A DNA stretch of 64,000 bases from Gp1-AA122 sp036378535 (lineage in GTDB: Bacteria; Acidobacteriota; Terriglobia; Terriglobales; Acidobacteriaceae), in the NCBI GenBank assembly GCA_036378535.1, contig DASUWH010000072.1:124001-188000 (forward strand), read 5' to 3'. The translations under genes and the position numbers were made by a program. The notes under the pieces were generated by a model that was not told the origin of the DNA, made no database searches, and saw only the letters and a program-made list of their open reading frames with translations. Below, one piece after another: positions 24,468 to 32,163 of the stretch (position 1 is the stretch's first letter; each line of letters opens with the position of its first letter).

Positions 24468-25670
24468 ATGGCCAACTCCCGGCAGCCTGAAAAAGGCACG
24501 ATACAAGAGCATCTAAAGAAGTCAGGTGTTTCGCGGCGCGACTTTATGAAGTTGTGTTCCGCCCTCATGGTTACTGCGCCCGCCGGACTGGCGCTCACCA
24601 GAAGCGCGTCCGCCACCCAGATCGCGAAGACCATCGCCAAAGCGCGGCGCCCGTCAGTCATCTGGCTGCATTTCCAGGACTGCACCGGCTGCACGGAAAC
24701 GTTGCTGCGCACGTCGGCGCCCGATGCCGCGCACCTCATCCTGGACGTCATCTCGCTCGATTATCACGAAACCCTGATGGCGGCATCCGGGGCGCAGGCC
24801 GAAGCCGCGCTAAAAAAAGCGATGGAAGAGAATGCCGGCAAGTACGTGCTGGTGTGCGAAGGCTCCATCCCGACCAACAAGGACGGGCTCTTCCTCGAGC
24901 TGGCTGGCAAGCCGGGCGTGCAGGTGCTGAAAGAGGTTGCCACCAATGCGGCGGCCGTGATCGCGATTGGATCGTGCGCATCGTGGGGCGGCGTGCCCTC
25001 AGCCAATCCCAATCCGACCGGCGCCATGGGCGTGGACTCGATCATCACCAACAAGCCCGTGGTCAACTTGCCCGGCTGCCCGCCGAATCCCTACAACTTG
25101 CTGGCCGTGGTTCTCGAGTACGTCACCATGGGCAAGCTGCCGGCGCTCGACGAACTGAATCGTCCCAAGTTTGCCTACGACCGGCTGATTCACGATAGCT
25201 GCCCGCGTCGCGCGCACTTCGATGCCGGCCGCTTTGCCACCTCCTTCGGGGATGAAGGCCATCGTAAAGGCTGGTGTCTGTATAAGCTGGGCTGCAAAGG
25301 TCCCGTGACCCACGCCGCTTGCGCGACTCGCCACTTCAACGAGACGCCGGGCGTATGGCCGATCGGGATTGGCGCCCCCTGCCTCGGATGCACGGAAAAG
25401 GAAGTGTTGTGGCGAGTGGCAACCTTCCAAACCGTCCCCGTTCATCTGGCTACCCCGCCCGATACTTATCCGCCCATCTACTCTGGCACCGGCGCCATTC
25501 GCGCCGGCGCCGCAGCGCTGGTGGGCGCGATTGCGGGTGCCGTGGGAGGCGCGGGCTGGGTTGCTTCCCAGCGTTTCAAGAGCAGCAATGAAGCCGCCAT
25601 CGAGAAGGTTCCGGCATTACGAGAACCGGCGAAGAAGCAGACATCGGCTGGTTCCGCGGAGAATGACTAA
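24468..25670 (+). CDS. hybO: [NiFe] hydrogenase small subunit (HybO-type, group 1c)
   Basis: The 400-residue protein carries a long twin-arginine signal (SRRDFMKLCSALMV, Arg23-Arg24) for export of the folded heterodimer. The flavodoxin-like domain has the proximal-cluster ligands CTGC (Cys72, Cys75), the GSCASWGG and LPGCPPNPYN segments. The C-terminal cluster domain has HDSCPRRAHF, GWCLYKLGCKG and GAPCLGC. A terminal helix (GAAALVGAIAGAVGGAGWVAS) anchors it in the membrane. The layout matches Escherichia coli HybO. It passes electrons from the NiFe site to HybA/HybB. AAGGA precedes the start. The hybA start overlaps its stop codon, so the two are translationally coupled. Confidence 0.96.
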   Translation: MANSRQPEKGTIQEHLKKSGVSRRDFMKLCSALMVTAPAGLALTRSASATQIAKTIAKARRPSVIWLHFQDCTGCTETLLRTSAPDAAHLILDVISLDYHETLMAASGAQAEAALKKAMEENAGKYVLVCEGSIPTNKDGLFLELAGKPGVQVLKEVATNAAAVIAIGSCASWGGVPSANPNPTGAMGVDSIITNKPVVNLPGCPPNPYNLLAVVLEYVTMGKLPALDELNRPKFAYDRLIHDSCPRRAHFDAGRFATSFGDEGHRKGWCLYKLGCKGPVTHAACATRHFNETPGVWPIGIGAPCLGCTEKEVLWRVATFQTVPVHLATPPDTYPPIYSGTGAIRAGAAALVGAIAGAVGGAGWVASQRFKSSNEAAIEKVPALREPAKKQTSAGSAEND

Positions 25671-26604
25671 CGTGGCGATCACTCGGCGGGAACTCATCAC
25701 GACGATCGGCAAGGCAACGGTCCCAGTTGCCCTCGCAGCCACGGTCTGTGCCAGCGAAGAGCCGGCTACTACGCCAACCTCAAAGGTGCCGCCCGCGGCA
25801 GTCGGCCTGCTCTATGACGCGACCAAGTGTATCGGCTGTAAAGCGTGTGTGGCGGCTTGCGCCCAAGCCAACGACACGGCTCCCGATACCCGGCGCGATG
25901 GACTGCACCAGGCTCCCAGCGATCTGAACGACCTCACCCGCAACGTAATCAAGCTCTACAAGCCGGCTAAGGGGGGTCCGTCTTCCTTCGTGAAGCGCCA
26001 ATGCATGCATTGCCTGGAGCCAGCCTGCGCCGCTGGATGTCCGTTCCAGGCGCTGCATAAGGATTCGGAAACGGGTGCGGTCCGCTGGGATGAGACCAAG
26101 TGCATCGGGTGCCGTTATTGCACTATTACTTGTCCATACCACGTTCCGCGTTTTCAGTGGGTTGGATTCAATCCTCGTGTGACCAAATGCGAGCTCTGCA
26201 GCCATCGCCTCTCCAAGGGGCTCAAGCCTGGCTGCACTACGGTTTGCCCGACCGGCGCAGTCATTTTTGGTCCCAGAACAACCCTGCTGGCGGAAGCCAA
26301 GCAGCGGATTAGCGATCATCCCGGCCGCTATTACCAGAACCGGGTATACGGCGAACACGATAACGGCGGCACCCAGTCGCTGTACCTGGCGGGCGTTCCC
26401 TTCGAGAATCTGGGACTGCCGGAACTCGGTCCCGAGTCGGTGCCCGAACGCACTCTCAAATGGCAAAAACGGATCTATCAATACCTGGCCCTGCCTACAG
26501 TTCTATACGTCGGCCTGGCCCAGGTCATTAAGAAGAACTTCAAGGGCTACGAGCAAGAAGCTCACGAGCAAGAAAAGAAAACCGGATTGAGGGCACAACT
26601 GTGA
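25663..26604 (+). CDS. hybA: Hydrogenase iron-sulfur electron-transfer subunit HybA
   Basis: The 313-residue protein begins MTNVAITRRELITTIGKAT, a Tat signal. It binds four [4Fe-4S] clusters: CIGCKACVAAC, CMHCLEPACAAGCP, CIGCRYCTITCPYHVP and CELCSHRLSKGLKPGCTTVC. A C-terminal hydrophobic helix (YLALPTVLYVGLAQVI) anchors it in the membrane. It relays electrons from HybO to the quinone-reactive HybB. The open frame extends far upstream inside hybO, but the ATG at 25663, overlapping the hybO stop by eight bases, gives the correct signal peptide and was chosen. Confidence 0.95.
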   Translation: MTNVAITRRELITTIGKATVPVALAATVCASEEPATTPTSKVPPAAVGLLYDATKCIGCKACVAACAQANDTAPDTRRDGLHQAPSDLNDLTRNVIKLYKPAKGGPSSFVKRQCMHCLEPACAAGCPFQALHKDSETGAVRWDETKCIGCRYCTITCPYHVPRFQWVGFNPRVTKCELCSHRLSKGLKPGCTTVCPTGAVIFGPRTTLLAEAKQRISDHPGRYYQNRVYGEHDNGGTQSLYLAGVPFENLGLPELGPESVPERTLKWQKRIYQYLALPTVLYVGLAQVIKKNFKGYEQEAHEQEKKTGLRAQL

Positions 26605-27911
26605 AAGAAGAGCGCTGGGAACGCGCCGTTCCTGTATATGGCATCCCCGTCGCTACCGGCCCGTTCATCGTGATGGGCATCCTGGTCGTGGTAGCGCTGG
26701 TCTTTTCTGCATACCGTGAATTGGCAGGCCTGGGTCCCGTCAGTGGCATGAATGATGCCTATGGCTGGGGGATCTGGAAGACATTCAACATTATGGTCAT
26801 GACCGCCCTGGGTTCGGGCGCGTTCGCCGTCGGCATTGCCGCCTGGGTATTCGGCCGCAAAAAACTGTTTCCCCTGATGCGCATGGCGCTGCTGACCAGC
26901 TTCCTGGCCTATGCCTGCGGTCTCATGCTCCTCGGTATCGATGCCGGGCGTCCCTGGAACTTTTACTGGATCTTGTTCCCCTGGAACTGGAACATGCATT
27001 CCCCGCTCGCAGAAGTCGCCGTGTGCATGTCGATTTACGCTTTAATTCCCCTGGCCATTGAAAATCTGCAGCCCATCCTGGAACGCTACTACTACCTGAC
27101 GCCGCGCTGGCGTCCGCAGATCGAGAAGATCAACAAAGTGCTGCACGGATATGCACCTTGGATCATTGGCTTGGCCTACATCCTCCCCATGATGCACCAG
27201 TCCTCGCTGGGCGCTCTCATGTTGCTGGCCGGCCAGCGCGTGCATCCCCTGTGGCAGACTCCGTGGCTGCCGCTGCTTTACGTGTGGGCAGCCGCCTTCA
27301 TGGCCTTCGGCTGCGTTGCCGGGACGACTATGTTGTGCTGCCTGATCTGGAAGCGGCCGATCGACCGGGAAGTTCTGAACGAAGCGGCCAGGATCACGGG
27401 CTGGCTGGCCCTCAGCTGGTCGGGGCTCCGCGGTCTCGACATCATCGTGCGCGGCGCGCTCGGCACCGCCTTCGCCTTCGATAGATTCGCGGGCGTGTTC
27501 TGGCTGGAGATGCTGCTCATCAATGGCGGCGCCGTCATTCTTTGGCGCTCGATCAAGTCCCGCAATCTGCAGGCTATGTTCAACGGGTACATCGGCGTGG
27601 CGGTGGGCGGTATGGTTTACCGCTTTAGTCCGACCACCCTGGCCTTCCGCCCGAATCCCGAGGCTCTCTATTTCCCCGCCGCGATCGAAGTGCTCATGTC
27701 GCTGGGCTTCATCCTGTTGGGTGTATGCGGATTCCTCTTTGCGGTGAAGAAACTGGCTATACTGCCGGCTCCCAACCACGCCTGGCTTGATATGGCCAAT
27801 TATGCCCGCTTCACCCGTCCTGACATTCGGCTGACCGGCTATCACGAACCTGAGCCGAGTTGGGCAGCGGCTGGTTTCAAAACGCGATTTTTTGAAGGGA
27901 CTCTGAAATAA
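26601..27911 (+). CDS. hybB: Hydrogenase membrane subunit HybB (NrfD/PsrC family)
   Basis: The 436-residue integral membrane protein has about ten hydrophobic helices, beginning with GPFIVMGILVVVALVFSAYR. It contains NrfD-family segments such as YGWGIWKTFNI near residue 54, DAGRPWNFYWILFPWNWN near residue 117, and PMMHQSSLGALMLLAG near residue 195. It carries no haem or cluster and acts as the quinone-reducing (or quinol-oxidising) module, so the complex can couple hydrogen oxidation to the quinone pool. Its start overlaps the hybA stop by four bases. Confidence 0.95.
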   Translation: MKEERWERAVPVYGIPVATGPFIVMGILVVVALVFSAYRELAGLGPVSGMNDAYGWGIWKTFNIMVMTALGSGAFAVGIAAWVFGRKKLFPLMRMALLTSFLAYACGLMLLGIDAGRPWNFYWILFPWNWNMHSPLAEVAVCMSIYALIPLAIENLQPILERYYYLTPRWRPQIEKINKVLHGYAPWIIGLAYILPMMHQSSLGALMLLAGQRVHPLWQTPWLPLLYVWAAAFMAFGCVAGTTMLCCLIWKRPIDREVLNEAARITGWLALSWSGLRGLDIIVRGALGTAFAFDRFAGVFWLEMLLINGGAVILWRSIKSRNLQAMFNGYIGVAVGGMVYRFSPTTLAFRPNPEALYFPAAIEVLMSLGFILLGVCGFLFAVKKLAILPAPNHAWLDMANYARFTRPDIRLTGYHEPEPSWAAAGFKTRFFEGTLK

Positions 27912-27977
27912 GCGGGCTGGTTCCACCGCGGCGGTTTGCAGGACACATTTCTTATTCAGAACGGATTACAGGTTCTT

Positions 27978-29678
27978 ATGTCGAAACGCATAACGATTGA
28001 TCCCATTACCAGAATTGAAGGCCACCTCCGCATTGATGTCGAGGTCGACAACAACAAGGTCAACAATGCATGGGCTTCGTGCACCATGTGGCGCGGCATC
28101 GAAAAGATTCTCGTCGGCCGCGATCCCCGCGATGCGTGGTTGTTCACGCAGCGTTTCTGCGGCGTGTGCACCACGGTGCACGCGATGGCCAGCGTGCGCG
28201 CCGTCGAAGACGCACTCAAGCTCGAGGTGCCGCTCAATGCGCAATACATCCGCAACCTGATTCTTATCGCCCACGCGCTGCATGACCATATCGTGCACTT
28301 CTATCAACTGTCGGCGCTGGATTGGGTCGACGTCCTGCAGATCCCGAAAGCAGATCCCGCTCGCACGGCGAAACTGGCGGAGAGCATCTCACCGTGGACG
28401 CGGAATTCGAAGAATGAATTGAAAGCGGCGCAAGACAAGGTGAACGCGATCGCGGCCAGCGGACAGCTGGGCATTCTGGCAAATGGCTACTGGGGCCATC
28501 CCGCGATGAAGCTCTCGCCCGACGTTAACCTGCTGGCTTTCAGCCACTACCTGCAGGCGCTGGAATACCAGCGCAAGGCCCTGCAGGTGGTGGGAATGCT
28601 CGGCTCCAAGACGCCGCACATTCAGAACCTCACCGTCGGGGGCGTCGCCAATGCCATCGATCTTGATAGTCCAGGCGCTCTCGACATGGACCGCCTCGAG
28701 ATGATCAAGACCTTGCTGGACGAGGTCGTGCGCTTTGTTCAGCAGGTCTATTTCGTGGACGTCTGCGCCGTGGCCGCGATGTATGCCGACTGGTTCGGCA
28801 TCGGCGGCGGGGTCAAGAACTATCTGGCAGTCCCCGACCTGGTATTGGATACGAAGGCCACGCAATTCGATCTGCCCGGCGGCTACATCATGAAAGGCGA
28901 TCTGGCCGGCGTGCGTGCATTCCAGACGGCTTCGGATCAGGCATTTCGCGATGGCGTGACCGAAGACGTCACCCACTCCTACTACCACGGTGAGAAACCA
29001 CTTCACCCTTGGGTGGGCGAAACCGAGCCTGACTTCACGGGCTGGACAGCCGACAAGAAATATTCCTGGGTCAAATCGCCGCGTTTCCAAGGGCAACCGA
29101 TGCAGGTCGGACCGCTGGCGCAAGTGCTGGTCGGATTCGCGCAAGGTCATCCGCTCACCAAGAAATACGCGGGCCAGGCGCTGCAGACAATCGCCGCAGT
29201 GGGCGGACCGAAGGCGGGCCCCGAGGCGCTGCACTCGACTCTCGGCCGCCACGGCGCTCGCGCGATCCGCGCCGCCATGCTGGCCGAACTGGCCCAAAAG
29301 CACTGGCAACTACTGGTGGACAACATCTCCAAAGGCGACTATTCGGTTTTCAATCAGCCGGTGTTTCCGGCGCATGAAGTGGAAGGCGTGGGCACGCACG
29401 AAGCTCCCCGCGGAACGCTGTCGCACTGGGTGGTGATCAAAGACGCCAAGATCAAGAATTACCAGGCTGTGGTTCCCTCAACCTGGAACGCCAGCCCGCG
29501 CGATCACGCCGGGGCGCATGGCCCTTATGAAGCATCCTTGCTGGGCACGCCGCTGGCCCGTCCGGAAGAGCCGCTCGAAGTGCTTCGCACCGTGCACTCC
29601 TTCGATCCCTGCATGGCCTGCGCCTGTCACGCGTTCGATCCTTCAGGGCGCCAGATCGCGCGCGTGAAGGTGCTATGA
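27978..29678 (+). CDS. hybC: [NiFe] hydrogenase large subunit (HybC-type, group 1c)
   Basis: The 566-residue catalytic subunit has both nickel-binding motifs. L1 is RFCGVCTTVH (Cys61, Cys64) and L2 is DPCMACACH (Cys545, Cys548, with His551). The 15 residues after His551 (AFDPSGRQIARVKVL) are the C-terminal extension that the maturation protease removes. The early ITIDPITRIEGHLRI is a family signature. Length equals that of E. coli HybC. The frame is open back to 27936 but the ATG at 27978 fits the family start. It has no signal of its own and is exported with HybO. It splits H2 at the NiFe(CN)2CO centre. Confidence 0.97.
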   Translation: MSKRITIDPITRIEGHLRIDVEVDNNKVNNAWASCTMWRGIEKILVGRDPRDAWLFTQRFCGVCTTVHAMASVRAVEDALKLEVPLNAQYIRNLILIAHALHDHIVHFYQLSALDWVDVLQIPKADPARTAKLAESISPWTRNSKNELKAAQDKVNAIAASGQLGILANGYWGHPAMKLSPDVNLLAFSHYLQALEYQRKALQVVGMLGSKTPHIQNLTVGGVANAIDLDSPGALDMDRLEMIKTLLDEVVRFVQQVYFVDVCAVAAMYADWFGIGGGVKNYLAVPDLVLDTKATQFDLPGGYIMKGDLAGVRAFQTASDQAFRDGVTEDVTHSYYHGEKPLHPWVGETEPDFTGWTADKKYSWVKSPRFQGQPMQVGPLAQVLVGFAQGHPLTKKYAGQALQTIAAVGGPKAGPEALHSTLGRHGARAIRAAMLAELAQKHWQLLVDNISKGDYSVFNQPVFPAHEVEGVGTHEAPRGTLSHWVVIKDAKIKNYQAVVPSTWNASPRDHAGAHGPYEASLLGTPLARPEEPLEVLRTVHSFDPCMACACHAFDPSGRQIARVKVL

Positions 29679-30217
29679 GAAAGATCGTTATTGGCGGGGT
29701 CGGCAACGTGCTGCTCGGTGACGACGGTGTCGGCCCCTATGTGGTTCATCTCCTGGAACATCATTACCACTTCGAGGAAGGCGTGAGCGTCTGCGACCTG
29801 GGAACGCCTGGTTTGGACCTGGTGGGCCACCTGTCCGGAATTGACGCATTGATCCTCGTCGATGCGATCTCGGACGATGCACCTCCCGGTACTCTGAGCC
29901 TGTACCGCCGGGAAGATATTCTGCGCCATGGTCCCGCGCCCGTGCGCATGGATCCCCATTCCCCCTCGCTCTCCGAATCGCTTCTGATAGCGGAGTTCAC
30001 CGGTGAAGGTCCTCGTGACGTTCTTCTGATCGGCATTACCGGCACGCAATTCGAGCCCGGCGCCCCGCTGACCGAAAGCGTGCGTCACGCCGCCACTCTT
30101 GCCGTTGAAGAAGTATTGTTGGAGTTGGAGAGGCTGGACGTCGATTACCACATACGCGCCGGCGCCAGCCTGAGTCCCGCCTGGTGGGAAGCGCAAACCG
30201 ATCCCGTCCCTGCCTGA
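29675..30217 (+). CDS. hybD: Hydrogenase maturation protease HybD
   Basis: The 180-residue protein of the HyaD/HybD endopeptidase family begins KIVIGGVGNVLLGDDGVGPYVV, which contains the conserved GNxLxxDDGxG nickel-sensing acidic pair. It continues with DLGTPGLDLVGHLSGIDALILVDAI (second acidic ligand) and HSPSLSESLLIAEF. It clips the C-terminal extension of HybC once nickel has been inserted. The start overlaps the hybC stop by four bases. The last 78 bp are repeated in diverged form at 30333-30410. Accessory genes hypA-F and hybE-G are absent from the window and must lie elsewhere if the enzyme is functional. Confidence 0.94.
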   Translation: MRKIVIGGVGNVLLGDDGVGPYVVHLLEHHYHFEEGVSVCDLGTPGLDLVGHLSGIDALILVDAISDDAPPGTLSLYRREDILRHGPAPVRMDPHSPSLSESLLIAEFTGEGPRDVLLIGITGTQFEPGAPLTESVRHAATLAVEEVLLELERLDVDYHIRAGASLSPAWWEAQTDPVPA

Positions 30218-30238
30218 TCCGTAGCGCTATCCGGCTCT

Positions 30239-30280
30239 GTCATCCCGACCGAGGGCGAAAGCCCGAGTGGAGGGACCTTG
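30239..30280. repeat. REP-like repeat, longer variant (left of hybD tail duplication)
   Basis: GTCATCCCGACCGAGGGCGA followed by AAGCCCGAGTGGAGGGACCTTG is a variant of the repeat at 7024. Its 3' end and the inverted copy at 30481-30508 face each other around the duplicated hybD tail. Confidence 0.6.
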
Positions 30281-30332
30281 TGTTTCATGTGCGTTACCCC
30301 TGCGCTCGCAAAATTCCCGATCCCTGGCGGAG

Positions 30333-30410
30333 GTCGATTACGGCGTACGCGCGGGCGCCAGCCTGAGTCCCGCCTGGTGGGAACCGCAAACCGATCCCGT
30401 CGCTGCCTGA
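30333..30410 (+). pseudogene. Remnant: diverged copy of the hybD 3' end
   Basis: These 78 bp match the last 78 bp of hybD (30140-30217) at 72 positions. Read in the matching frame they give VDYGVRAGASLSPAWWEPQT and end in a stop at the same place. Most differences keep a sensible protein (HI to GV, A to P, P to A), which suggests the tail of a once-complete paralogous maturation protease rather than a recent copy. The sequence just before it (CTGGCGGAG, L-A-E) still fits the protein pattern; homology is lost further upstream. Confidence 0.75.
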
Positions 30411-30480
30411 CAGTTTTTGAGCGTGCGCAGTTGGAGGGAGCTTTGGCTGTACTCGAAGGCAGGTTCGCACAGCCAGGCAC

Positions 30481-30508
30481 AAGGTCCCTTGCCTGCGCTC
30501 GGGATGAC
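30481..30508. repeat. REP-like repeat, inverted (right of hybD tail duplication)
   Basis: AAGGTCCCTTGCCTGCGCTC followed by GGGATGAC is the reverse complement of the GTCATCCCGAGCG-AGGGACCTT form at 30239-30280. Confidence 0.6.
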
Positions 30509-30530
30509 ACTCTTAGACTGATGACAACCC

Positions 30531-32057
30531 CTACATCCCGCGCCGATGCTGATTATCCTTGGTCAAGGAGACCGAATACTGCGGATGATCGAATGTGCCG
30601 GTAACCGCCACCGGCAACGGTTCCTGCGGCTTGTCTTTTTTGAGGAACGGGCTGATGGCCTTAAGGAGAAATCCCTTCACTCCGCTGGTCGTCTGAGAAA
30701 TCTTGGCCTGCAATCGCACTACCCCATGCAGATTGATGTGTTCATCGACCACATTGAAAGTTCCCTGCATGGAGGCAAGCGCGCCCGGGACTTGGAATGA
30801 AAATTTCGAGAAGCGGGCGACACCATCCTTCAGCGCGACCTGTCCCTTGAGATCAGAAACAACGTTTGCAGGGTCATCGTCTCCCGGATTGCCGCGCGCT
30901 CTCTCGCTGGCTTTGTTCAGTTGTCGTTGTTTCACCGGGTTGGTCAAGCGCGCATCCGCGACACCGAAGTCCGCCTGCAGGATCACCTTGCGCAGAAAGG
31001 GTTCTTTGCCTCCCGGCAGGAGCACACGTCCATGGCAACTGGTAACCCCGTTTAACGGAGCACGTGGGCCGCGTACGAACGGAAAAAGAATGTCCTGAAT
31101 GCGCCCGTTGTGGGCGACGAAGTCGAGCGTGGCGGTGCGCCGGCCTTGCGGGTTGGGAACGATGCTCCCTTGTGCCGTCAGGTTGGTGTCGACGAGTTTT
31201 GCTTCCACATGCTGCAAAATGACATCGCCATTCGTGGCATTCACCTCCGCATCGAATTCTGTTTTCAGCGGAAAGCGATGCCCCGTACGGACCACTTCGA
31301 ACTGCGGCGTGTCGGTCGTACCCTGAACCTGCAGTTGCCGAATCGTTCCCTGAAACTTCCCATCGGAGGAAAGCAGCCCCCCGATCCCGTGGATCGCGCT
31401 CAAATCCGCGTGCTGGAATGAATATGAGCCGGAGATGCGCGTCTGCTCGCGATGCTCGCGGTTCCATGGTCCCAGTTTGCCGGATGCCGAAATCTCACCC
31501 GGTGGAATGGGATTCGACAACTCGACGTGAAACGGCATGGCCCCATCGCCGATGTTCTCAAGCGTGAAATGATGCACCTTGAAGTTCAGCGGCTTATTGT
31601 GGTCGTCATAGAAGACCTGCAACACCGCGTCGTTGGCCACCAGGCGATCGATGACCACGTTCGACTTGTTCACGCTCGCGGGCCAGCCCTCGCCCCCAGG
31701 CGTGACCTGCAGACCCTCGGCCTTCATCAAGGAGACATGTTTCCTATAGATGCCCAGGGCGCTGCCGATAATGGTTAACCGTACAATCGTGATAAGGGGA
31801 GGACCTTCGCTGCCCTTGCGCCGAACCGTGATTCCTTCCGCCACGCAGCCGGGATGCGGAAAATAGACATTGCGGAATGAGCGGAATTGAACATTGCCGG
31901 CGGTCCCGGCGGACAAATCTCTGGCGATTTTGTCACGGCCGAATCCGATTTTCGAAATTACTGGTAAGGAAACCGCCCACAACACCAAAAAGGCAAAGGT
32001 CAGTATGGCGGCCGTGCGCCACCACTTCCGGCGAATTGGTGCGCGTGTTTCGGTCAC
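30531..32057 (-). CDS. AsmA-like protein with N-terminal membrane anchor
   Basis: The 508-residue protein starts with a basic segment and one transmembrane helix (AAILTFAFLVLWAVSLPVIS). A long beta-rich periplasmic part follows, with repeated segments characteristic of AsmA/DUF3971-like proteins: FRNVYFPHPGCVAEGITVRR, KFQGTIRQLQVQGTTDTPQF, LKGQVALKDGVARFSKFSF and MQGTFNVVDEHINLHGVVRL. The AsmA-like family bridges the periplasm and takes part in lipid transport to the outer membrane. The start is GTG; no ATG is suitable. It is the last gene before the TonB receptor on the same strand but probably independent of it. Confidence 0.8.
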   Translation of the reverse strand: MTETRAPIRRKWWRTAAILTFAFLVLWAVSLPVISKIGFGRDKIARDLSAGTAGNVQFRSFRNVYFPHPGCVAEGITVRRKGSEGPPLITIVRLTIIGSALGIYRKHVSLMKAEGLQVTPGGEGWPASVNKSNVVIDRLVANDAVLQVFYDDHNKPLNFKVHHFTLENIGDGAMPFHVELSNPIPPGEISASGKLGPWNREHREQTRISGSYSFQHADLSAIHGIGGLLSSDGKFQGTIRQLQVQGTTDTPQFEVVRTGHRFPLKTEFDAEVNATNGDVILQHVEAKLVDTNLTAQGSIVPNPQGRRTATLDFVAHNGRIQDILFPFVRGPRAPLNGVTSCHGRVLLPGGKEPFLRKVILQADFGVADARLTNPVKQRQLNKASERARGNPGDDDPANVVSDLKGQVALKDGVARFSKFSFQVPGALASMQGTFNVVDEHINLHGVVRLQAKISQTTSGVKGFLLKAISPFLKKDKPQEPLPVAVTGTFDHPQYSVSLTKDNQHRRGM

Positions 32058-32163
32058 GATGCGGCTTAGATGAAGGTATTGGGCCAGCAGTTTTGTGCAT
32101 TTCGGGATTTCCGAACGGAAGCAGAGATACTGCGCCCATTAAAACTTAAAACTCAGATGCAGC

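Noticed and set aside
25369..25662. N-terminal extension of hybA inside hybO
   Set aside because: The extension is a frame-shifted reading of hybO; the ATG at 25663 gives a proper Tat signal.
27042..27926. 294-residue minus-strand frame opposite hybB
   Set aside because: It is antisense to a well-conserved membrane subunit and is rich in His, Gln and Arg as expected from reading a GC-rich gene backwards.
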